Shown here: positions 17,751 to 24,887 of the stretch, piece by piece | Numbering within the stretch: the stretch's first letter is position 1 | Layout of the letters: each line of letters starts with the position of its first letter | From: Candidatus Brocadiaceae bacterium | Lineage (GTDB): Bacteria; Planctomycetota; Brocadiia; SM23-32 | Direction: 5' to 3' | Assembly: GCA_003551565.1 (NCBI GenBank) | Contig: PUMZ01000169.1 | Location: 1-38,732 of the forward strand | DNA: 38,732 nucleotides | The notes under the pieces: generated by a model | Told to the model about the DNA's origin: nothing | Seen by the model: the letters and a program-made list of their open reading frames with translations, nothing else | Database searches by the model: none | Translations under genes and position numbers: made by a program

Positions 17751-20690
17751 TCACTCCTCTTCCGGATCGATAACGCCTTCGTCAATGATCTGCACCGCGC
17801 GCTCGCGAAGCCGCACCTTAACGATCACCTCCCCCCGCTCTCCGGGTTCGACCTGCACATTCCTTTCCGGCGCCTCGATCACGTGATACGCGGGCAACCG
17901 GTCATCGTAAACCTTCAGGGTCCATTCTCCCGGCTGCAGGCGTTCGAACAGGAACTCGCCGCGGCGTCCGGTGAGCGTCCGCTGGAGCTCGCCGTCGCGC
18001 CGCATCTCCACAAGGATGCCGCTCAGCCCGCCCTCCGCGCCATCGCCGCGCCCGTCGCCCTGAAGGTTGTTGTTATTGTTGCCATCGCCCAGGATGTTGT
18101 TGTTGTGGAAGTTGTTATTGTTGTTCCACAGGTTGCTGTTATTGTTGCTGCCGTCACCCTGCAGGTTGATCCCCTCCGAAGGCTCACCATCTCCGTCCTG
18201 TCCATCGTTGACCGCCAGGACCACCCTGCCCGCCATCGAACCGCTCCGGGCCATCTCGATACGGACTTCTTTCGTGCGTCCGCCCTCGACTTCGACCCGG
18301 ATCGGCATCTCATCAAGCGGGACATACCCCGGCCCCACGCTCTGCACGTCCACCTTCAGCTCGTGCATGCCGGGCTCGAGGGCGGGGAAAATGAAACGTC
18401 CATCCCGGTCGGTCACCGCCGATGCGCCGTCGGCGAAGAGGATAACGTCCCGCATCACCCGCACGCGCCGTCCGTTGTCCTCCACCACAAGCACCCGGCC
18501 CTCCACGGCGCCGACCGATTGTTTTCTGCGCAGCGGCACGTCGAACGGTACCGTGTAGCCGACATACCCGCTGGTGCGGTCCTCGCGCCCGCGCCGTTCC
18601 GAATGCCGCACCCCCGCCCGGATGGCATGGCCGTTGGGGAGCGTGTAATTCGCCCCCGCACTGTAGCGGGCGCTGCCGCGGCGCTCTTCGTACTCGTAGC
18701 GGCTCACGTCCGCATTGACATGGAGATCGTTCCGCACATCCCAGCGCACCCTGCCGCCATAGCGTCGCGTGGTCCTGATGATCCGGTTGCTCGGATCAAC
18801 GTCGTATCGTTCCCCGTAATTCCCGAAGGCGGAGAGGCGCAGGCGCCGGTGCGGCCGGTAGGTGGCGGTCGAGCCGAAGCTCCACGCCCGGTCCCGCTCG
18901 TCAACAAGCCGGTCGTCCATCCGGCCGCGACGGGCATCGAGGCGCACGCTGCCCCATCCGAACGAGCGCGACAGGGCCGCCAGCGCCGCCTGTTCACGGT
19001 AGTCGAACTCCGGATCGGGATCCGGATTCCTGTCCTCGCGCCGAAATTCCTCCACCCCCAGCGACATCCTGTAAGCGTCGGCCAACCTCCAGCTCACACC
19101 AGCCCGATAGCGCTGCGAGCGCGGCGCCGTGCCGCGCTCGTCGTCGCGGTCCAGGTTCCGATCCCAAAGCGTGCAGGTCAGGTTCCCTCGCAAGGTCCCG
19201 TAGACCGGAAATGTCACGGTTCCGGAGCTGTACTCGGAATCGCGCGAACGGCCGTAATAATCCGGCCCGTAATGCCGGTGGCGCAGGGAATACCGCACGT
19301 CATCGAACAGCGCGCCGCGGTAACTCGCGCTGTAAGCATGGTCCCGCACCCCGCTGTCCCGGTTGCTTTCGCTGTAGCCGTACTCCAGCTCGAGGCTGTC
19401 GCCCGCGAAAAGCTCAAAATCGCCCAGCAGGCTGTAAACGCTGTCGCGCGCCGAAGGCAGGGCGCCGGATGCATCGACGGTGCGCCGCAGCACATTCAGC
19501 CGCAGGCTCGCCGCCTCGTGCGGCGTAACGCCCGCATACGCGCCCACGTCCCTGCGCTTCCTCCGTCGCCATGCGTCCTGAGCGTAAAACGTACCAGCCT
19601 CGAAACCGACACCCTCCGGATGGTAATGAATCCCCCCGCCGCGCGCGAATCGGGTGGTGGTCAGCGGCGAGAGCTCATACCGGCGGTCGCCAGCCTGGAC
19701 GGTGAAATCCGGCTCCGAATAGGTCGCACCAAATTGCTCCCTGCGCCCGTAAACGCCCACATCACGCTCATCGGGCGCGCGGAGAAAAAAATCCAGATGC
19801 CGCTTTCCCTCCTCGTCCAGGTAGCCCGAACCGCGCAGCACGGCCTGGACGCCCGTGTCGCCGTCGTCGAACAGAAAGTCCGTTCGCAGCTCGACGGGGT
19901 ATGTATGGCGCATCGGCTCCAGTTCGCTGATACGTGGCAGAACATCGATCCCGATGCTGAGTGTTTCGGAGACCATTTCATCCCTCATGCGGTCGTTGGC
20001 CGGCAGCGCCTCCGCCGTCAAGCGCACCCTGTGCGTGCGCGGGCGGTCCAGATCCCCATCGGTGCCCCCCTCGATCCGCACCAGCACGCTGCTGCCGGGC
20101 GCGAGCCGTTCCACCTCCTGCGGAATCACCCGCGCCGGAAACCCCTCCCGTTCGCTCACACTCAGCTCCACCGACAGCGTCACGTTGCCGCGGTTGATCA
20201 TCCGCGCCCGGATCTCGTAATCCTTCCCCGCCATCACCCTCTCCGGCGCATCGACGAACAGCAGCTCCAGCGCCTCCACGGGCAGAACGCGAACATCGAC
20301 CGTCTCGCTGTCGCTTATGGCGTCGTCGCGTTCACTGCGCACGCCATACATGATCTCATACACCCCCGCCCGGGCGCCGCGCGGCACCTGAACGGCGACC
20401 TGGCGGGCGAGCTCCTCACCCGGCTCCAGCACGAACCGGCCGGGCGGAACGATCGCATGCCAGCCGTCGGGAAGATCATACCATTCCTCGAACTCTTGCT
20501 CCTGTTCGGTCAGATTATGCACCCGGAACGAGAACGTCACAATGTGGCCGGACTCAGCCTCCTGCAACAGCGGCGTGACTGAATAGATATCGACACCCGG
20601 CCCCTGCGCAAGCAACGCCGTGGACGTTACTCCCAGCAGAACGGCGAAAACCATCAATTGCAGCAGGACTTTATCGATCATAAAAAACAC
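17751..20690 (-). CDS. Usher-like outer-membrane beta-barrel protein (signal peptide, Ig/NEW3-like N-domains, barrel, carboxypeptidase-regulatory/SdrB-like C-domains, Asn-rich insertion)
   Basis: 979 aa; signal peptide MIDKVLLQLMVFAVLLGVTSTALLAQ; many alternating amphipathic strands (e.g. YSASYRGALFDDVRYSLRHRHYGPDYYGRSRDSEYSSGTVTF); C-term GAVEGRVLVVEDNGRRVRVMRDVILFADGASAVTDRDGRFIFPALEPGMHELKV. The usher analogy is inference from architecture and neighbours. Confidence 0.7.
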   Translation of the reverse strand: MFFMIDKVLLQLMVFAVLLGVTSTALLAQGPGVDIYSVTPLLQEAESGHIVTFSFRVHNLTEQEQEFEEWYDLPDGWHAIVPPGRFVLEPGEELARQVAVQVPRGARAGVYEIMYGVRSERDDAISDSETVDVRVLPVEALELLFVDAPERVMAGKDYEIRARMINRGNVTLSVELSVSEREGFPARVIPQEVERLAPGSSVLVRIEGGTDGDLDRPRTHRVRLTAEALPANDRMRDEMVSETLSIGIDVLPRISELEPMRHTYPVELRTDFLFDDGDTGVQAVLRGSGYLDEEGKRHLDFFLRAPDERDVGVYGRREQFGATYSEPDFTVQAGDRRYELSPLTTTRFARGGGIHYHPEGVGFEAGTFYAQDAWRRRKRRDVGAYAGVTPHEAASLRLNVLRRTVDASGALPSARDSVYSLLGDFELFAGDSLELEYGYSESNRDSGVRDHAYSASYRGALFDDVRYSLRHRHYGPDYYGRSRDSEYSSGTVTFPVYGTLRGNLTCTLWDRNLDRDDERGTAPRSQRYRAGVSWRLADAYRMSLGVEEFRREDRNPDPDPEFDYREQAALAALSRSFGWGSVRLDARRGRMDDRLVDERDRAWSFGSTATYRPHRRLRLSAFGNYGERYDVDPSNRIIRTTRRYGGRVRWDVRNDLHVNADVSRYEYEERRGSARYSAGANYTLPNGHAIRAGVRHSERRGREDRTSGYVGYTVPFDVPLRRKQSVGAVEGRVLVVEDNGRRVRVMRDVILFADGASAVTDRDGRFIFPALEPGMHELKVDVQSVGPGYVPLDEMPIRVEVEGGRTKEVRIEMARSGSMAGRVVLAVNDGQDGDGEPSEGINLQGDGSNNNSNLWNNNNNFHNNNILGDGNNNNNLQGDGRGDGAEGGLSGILVEMRRDGELQRTLTGRRGEFLFERLQPGEWTLKVYDDRLPAYHVIEAPERNVQVEPGERGEVIVKVRLRERAVQIIDEGVIDPEEE
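18055..18171 (-). repeat. Asn-codon (AAC/AAT) low-complexity tract inside the usher-like gene
   Basis: Encodes NLQGDGSNNNSNLWNNNNNFHNNNILGDGNNNNNLQGDGRGDG; GTT/ATT repeats on the plus strand. Confidence 0.9.
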
Positions 20691-20756
20691 ATGCTATCTC
20701 AAGGAAAAAACGATATCCGATCATTTCCGAAGTCCTGAAAAGGTGAAATCAACGCC

Positions 20757-21575
20757 TCATTCCGGCTCCGGGATGCTGAAGCTGTATCGCGCCCCGAACA
20801 CGTTGTCGTCGCCAGCGTCCGCAATCACCATCGCGTTATACTCACCGGGCGGCAACTCGGTGATATCCATGACGTAGCGCGCTGATGTGCCGGGATATAT
20901 CCTGCGCCTGCGCGCATCGAAGCGGCCCACGTTCATTCCCCCGGCATCGTGCATCTGTACCCATACGTTCGGGCGAAGGTAACGTTCGCCGGTGTTTTCG
21001 ATATCGACCTGAAGCTCGCGCCGCCCCTTATCGGCCACCAGGCGGCGTCCGATGAAATCGACCGCCACCTTCCCGGTCCCGCCGATGTGCGTCATCACCT
21101 GCAGGGCGTGGCGCGTGCGCGTTCGGATGCCGACCGCCACCTCGTCCTCCCCGGTCTCGACGGGCGCCAGTTCTTCCGGCCGCACCGGCTCGATCATCAC
21201 CATGCTCCAGTACGTGCCCCGCATATCGGGCTCGTCCGGCACCGTGACGCTGAAAAACACCGACTCCGTGCCGCCGGCGGGGACGGTGATCTGCTTCGGA
21301 GTGAGCTCCACCCAGAGCGCGTTCGAGCGCTTGAGCGTGCCGGGCTCGTCGTAGCTCGAGCGCCCCCCGGCAGTGAACGTGTAATCGGTCTGGTAGAGGC
21401 GCAGTTCGATGGGCTCCCCGGCGCGGTTGCGCACGATGATGCGGCCCTCCTCCACGGCGCCGGGTTCGACGGTCAGCTCGCGGGTGAGCCCGCCGACAAC
21501 GGTGAAACTTGCATAAGCGCCATTCGGCATAACAGCGGTGCACGCCAGCAGCAGGATGGTCAATAATTTTTTCAT
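20757..21575 (-). CDS. Periplasmic two-domain PapD/DUF916-like (pilus chaperone-like) protein
   Basis: Signal peptide MKKLLTILLLACTAVMPNGAYA; N-domain LTVEPGAVEEGRIIVRNRAGEPIELRLYQTDYTF...NALWVELTPKQITVPAGGTESVFFSVTVPDEPDMRGTYWSMVMIEPV; C-domain DIENTGERYLRPNVWVQMHDAGG...LPPGEYNAMVIADAG. Confidence 0.75.
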   Translation of the reverse strand: MKKLLTILLLACTAVMPNGAYASFTVVGGLTRELTVEPGAVEEGRIIVRNRAGEPIELRLYQTDYTFTAGGRSSYDEPGTLKRSNALWVELTPKQITVPAGGTESVFFSVTVPDEPDMRGTYWSMVMIEPVRPEELAPVETGEDEVAVGIRTRTRHALQVMTHIGGTGKVAVDFIGRRLVADKGRRELQVDIENTGERYLRPNVWVQMHDAGGMNVGRFDARRRRIYPGTSARYVMDITELPPGEYNAMVIADAGDDNVFGARYSFSIPEPE

Positions 21576-21653
21576 GATTGTTTTCCTTTTTTTCCGAGAG
21601 TATGTGTGAGTGTCAACGGCTTCCATATATCTCAAATAACCGGTTCAATTCCT

Positions 21654-21763
21654 GGAGTGCGGCGCAAAACGGAGTGGAGCGCCGCTTTCACCTGTCGTTT
21701 TCCTTTTTTGCCGGATCTGCGAATATCAAAGCGGTGCTCCGCTGTCGCTACGCACCGCACTCC
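21654..21763. repeat. Imperfect inverted repeat of about 110 bp (GGAGTGCGGCGC ... GCACCGCACTCC)
   Basis: Outer arms 21654-21665 and 21752-21763; inner GGAGCGCCGCTTT pairs imperfectly with AAAGCGGTGCTCC. Confidence 0.8.
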
Positions 21764-21839
21764 AAAGAGAGCCTTGAGAGGCCCTCAGGTGGATATCCCG
21801 CCCCAGTCTAATCCGAGAAGAACCTTCCAAAAAAAATCT

Positions 21840-22304
21840 TCATTTTTCGCTGAGGGTGAAGGTGACGTCCCATAAATAGGTTCCCTGCGGCGTGCCGGAG
21901 AGTGTCCCCCCGCCGGCCGTCCAGGTTATATCCTCGGTGTATACTCCATCTCCATCACTACCGGTCCATACCGTTAAATTCTGCATGGCCGTTCCGCCGT
22001 CCACCAGCATTTGTTCATCCTGTCCATTCACTTTGACAGTAATATCGAGGTCGGTATCGCCATCACCCTGAACTGCATTGGCAGCGGCCTCGACGATTGC
22101 GTCATTGTAAGTATGCTCAACATGAAATCCACCTTCTACCGTGTCCGAGCCCTCCTCATATCCTCCGTCCTGATCGTACAGAAGGTTCAGTTGCGGTGGG
22201 TCATCGACCGAAATGCTCGCCGCCGTGGCGGGCTCAAGCGGAGGGAGCGCCGTGAGGAGGCAACAGCAGGCAAGAGCGAGGGGTATCGAAAGGGGTTTGT
22301 TCAT
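21840..22304 (-). CDS. Small secreted subunit-like protein D
   Basis: Signal peptide; NLLYDQDGGYEEGSDTVEGGFHVEHTYND and C-term GTLSGTPQGTYLWDVTFTLSEK match the pattern of three neighbours. Confidence 0.75.
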   Translation of the reverse strand: MNKPLSIPLALACCCLLTALPPLEPATAASISVDDPPQLNLLYDQDGGYEEGSDTVEGGFHVEHTYNDAIVEAAANAVQGDGDTDLDITVKVNGQDEQMLVDGGTAMQNLTVWTGSDGDGVYTEDITWTAGGGTLSGTPQGTYLWDVTFTLSEK

Positions 22305-22444
22305 GTTCGATTCCGAAGAGAAAAAATTAAAATAAGTAAGAACGATACGGATCGGAACATACTGAGAAATGCTTCGGTAAAAGAAGAGAAAGGCCCGCAG
22401 GGACCGCGCTCAGGCGGCCCCTGCCGACCTCTTGCGCGGAACGC

Positions 22445-22957
22445 CTACTGAGCGCTCAAAGTGCCTGTGACTACAAAGTCATACGAACCGGCCGGAGTGC
22501 CGGCGAGAGTGCCGGTTGCGCTCAAATCAACATCTCCCTCCCACTGACCGGCATGGAGATCCGAGATCGTCACAGTTTGCGGGAAGCCTGCGGAAACGAG
22601 CTCCTCATCTTCAAGGGCCGGCCCGTCCCAGCCACCCCCCATAATTCTTACGATGGTAATGGTCAGGTCGTTATCGGCAGGCACCTCTGTAACCTCGAGC
22701 ACAACCTGCCCATGTCCATCGTAATTATGCGCCATTACGAACGCGCTTTCTGCGGTGAGCGGGTCCTCTCCAACGTGCTGATAGCCCCCCTCACCATCAT
22801 GTTCCAACGTTATCGCTTCCGGATCTTCCAAAGTCAGTTCCGCAACGCTCTGAACTTCGACCGTCACCGTAGCCGTATCTGTATCCGCCACGGCCGTGGA
22901 ACCGACAAACAACCCTGCACCAGCAAGCACTGCAACGGCGATCATCCAAGATCTCAT
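22445..22957 (-). CDS. Small secreted subunit-like protein C
   Basis: Signal peptide AVLAGAGLFVGSTAVAD; ITLEHDGEGGYQHVGEDPLTAESAFVMAHNYDGHG; C-term GTLAGTPAGSYDFVVTGTLSAQ; GGAGGAAGAAAG RBS. Confidence 0.8.
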   Translation of the reverse strand: MRSWMIAVAVLAGAGLFVGSTAVADTDTATVTVEVQSVAELTLEDPEAITLEHDGEGGYQHVGEDPLTAESAFVMAHNYDGHGQVVLEVTEVPADNDLTITIVRIMGGGWDGPALEDEELVSAGFPQTVTISDLHAGQWEGDVDLSATGTLAGTPAGSYDFVVTGTLSAQ

Positions 22958-23040
22958 CTTTCTTCCTCCGCTTGAATCAAAGTAACGACTTTTTCCGTTA
23001 AGATACTCTTTGTATTTGACTTTCTATCGAACTCGTTTCA

Positions 23041-23553
23041 TCAATCCCTGGCTATCATCGTTGCGGTCACCACAAAGACATAATTTCCCGCAGCTGTGCC
23101 GCGAAGTGTACCGTCGGCGGTGACTTCAGCTTCCGCATCGTAAGCGCCCCGCAACGCATCGAAGCTGACCCCCGCCGTGGCTGATCCGTTTTCGACAAGC
23201 GTAGCCGGAAACTGGTCTTCCGCTATGCCTTCTATGCTTGTGACCGTAATCGTAAGGTCTTGATCCTCGGGCACAGTTGTTGCCTCTGTTTCGATAGTTG
23301 CATATCCATCGTAGTTATGATGCATTGCGATGGTGGTAGTGCCCGTCCCGGTTTCATATGCAGCATCCTCACTCAGACCTTCCCCATCATAAGTGTCGAG
23401 CGTGATGGTGAAGTCCTCGATTTCTACGCTTGCTGTCTCCAAAACTTCAACTGTGATTTCAGCGGTATCTGATTCTTCTTGCGCCCTTGCCGTGGAACCG
23501 ACGAACAACCCTGCACCGGCAAGCAACGCGAATGCGATCATCCAATGTCTCAT
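23041..23553 (-). CDS. Small secreted subunit-like protein B
   Basis: Signal peptide ALLAGAGLFVGSTARAQ; TYDGEGLSEDAAYE..MHHNYDGYATIE; C-term GTLRGTAAGNYVFVVTATMIARD; GGAGGAAGAAAG RBS. Confidence 0.8.
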   Translation of the reverse strand: MRHWMIAFALLAGAGLFVGSTARAQEESDTAEITVEVLETASVEIEDFTITLDTYDGEGLSEDAAYETGTGTTTIAMHHNYDGYATIETEATTVPEDQDLTITVTSIEGIAEDQFPATLVENGSATAGVSFDALRGAYDAEAEVTADGTLRGTAAGNYVFVVTATMIARD

Positions 23554-23779
23554 CTTTCTTCCTCCTTGCTTCTCGGGTTAGCACTTGTGCGTCTGAAAAA
23601 ATAATTCTGAACCGTTACGTCGAGAACCGGTGATTCTGCGCTCCATGCGCAGGCGGTTCGGTCCGCCCTGCGTCGGATTTCATTCCCCGGCATCACCTCC
23701 TGTTGTGCGGAATGCGAACGGCCGTTATGTTCACTTTTTCAGCACTATCAAAAGACCGGAACGCTGTCGCCGTCCGGCA

Positions 23780-23802
23780 GGGGGAACGCTTTTCGCTCCC
23801 CC
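23780..23802 (-). terminator. Intergenic hairpin after subunit A (possible attenuator or mRNA-stabilising stem)
   Basis: GGGGGAGCGAAAAGCGTTCCCCC on the minus strand, about 17 nt past the subunit A stop; no clear U-tract. Confidence 0.45.
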
Positions 23803-23818
23803 ACATTACAAGCGTAAT

Positions 23819-24322
23819 TTATTGTATCGTAAACGTCACGTCCCAGATGTACGTGCCGCCCGGGGTCGCCTCGATGCAATCGGCATCCGCCGACCATGTG
23901 GCATCGAATGCGTTTGCGCCCCCGGGCAGGGCCCGGGTGAACAGCTCTGTTTCCTCTTCTAATTCCTCTCCTTCATCCACCAGAACAAGCTCCGCGTCCA
24001 CGTTTTCATTCAGAACATGCAGCGCCAGCGTTATTCCATTGTTCGGGCCGGCAACTTGCGCGACGTGTGTCACTTCGACCGTTACAATTTCCTTATAATT
24101 ATGGATCATGGTGAGCGATTCCGTGCGGCTGTCCGGTTCGTAGCCTCCGTCGCCATCGTATTCCAGAAACAGGCCGCAATCGTCGACTTCAACCGCCAGA
24201 ATCTCAAGCACATCCACCGTCACGGTGGCCGTATCGGTCTCATCGGCCGTCGCCGCTGCGGCGCCAAGCACGACCAATCCAAACATCGCCGCCATCGCCG
24301 TCACATACCTTTTACCTGCCAT
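23819..24322 (-). CDS. Small secreted subunit-like protein A (first gene of cluster)
   Basis: Start at 24322 (CAGGAGGTCGCAA-ATG) gives MAGKRYVTAMAAMFGLVVLGAAAATADETDTATVTVDVLE; FLEYDGDGGYEPDSRTESLTMIHNYKE; C-term EATPGGTYIWDVTFTIQ. Contains a Cys pair absent from the mature parts of B-D. Confidence 0.8.
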   Translation of the reverse strand: MAGKRYVTAMAAMFGLVVLGAAAATADETDTATVTVDVLEILAVEVDDCGLFLEYDGDGGYEPDSRTESLTMIHNYKEIVTVEVTHVAQVAGPNNGITLALHVLNENVDAELVLVDEGEELEEETELFTRALPGGANAFDATWSADADCIEATPGGTYIWDVTFTIQ

Positions 24323-24391
24323 TTGCGACCTCCTGTCCGGAGTTAATCGGATATAACAACGGATACGCCTCACGCATATTCAGCAAAACCG

Positions 24392-24418
24392 GTTCGTTTC
24401 CACCGGATCTGTTCCGGT
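24392..24418 (-). promoter_or_regulatory. Copy 3 of leader motif
   Basis: Minus strand ACCGGAACAGATCCGGTGGAAACGAAC; 26/27 identical to 28929-28955. Confidence 0.6.
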
Positions 24419-24491
24419 GCACGCACGCGCACCCTGCATGACCCGACGGGGAGCCCGGCCGGGAACATTTGTGCGTATGGGGAGTATCTGC

Positions 24492-24505
24492 GCAAAACCC
24501 GTGCC
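24492..24505 (-). promoter_or_regulatory. Putative sigma54 (-24/-12) promoter
   Basis: Minus strand CCGGCACGGGTTTTGCGC: GG - 10 nt - GC spacing, matching TGGCACG-N4-TTGC except the first T; upstream of subunit A. Confidence 0.7.
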
Positions 24506-24887
24506 GGAAGCATGCTCCTCCGATGGTGCATGGACTTTAACCCTTTTATAAAAAGGTTGTTGGATGCCGCAAAGGAACGAATGACATATCTCCCGGCCGG
24601 CAGGGACCCTTGCAAACTGCAATCACACTCTCTGGTTTTGCCATTGCAGGATGCCGCATACCCGGCGGGTAAAGATCCGGTGGGGCACGTCAATGGCGTA
24701 TCATGAGGAATAGACCGCTTATTACAAGCGTCCTACGTGGTGGGAATGTGGCGAAAAGCAATCGCCGCCTGCCCGCGGGTGTCCGCACCGGTCTGCGTCG
24801 CGGAAGCGACAGGCAGGCGCAGGCAGCCTGCATTCTTATATGCGCGAACTGCATTTTTCGCTGCAGATGCACCGCGTCCGGGTTCAG

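Noticed and set aside
17724-20582. 952-aa plus-strand ORF
   Set aside because: Antisense shadow of the 979-aa usher-like gene; His/Arg/Val/Pro-rich composition, no signal peptide or domain, arises from GC-rich codon usage on the opposite strand.
24370-24693. Small ORFs encoding ...TGTDPVETNRF, also seen near 28.9 kb
   Set aside because: The shared peptide is the translation of the repeated leader motif; more likely an RNA/DNA element than a protein, with no RBS support.
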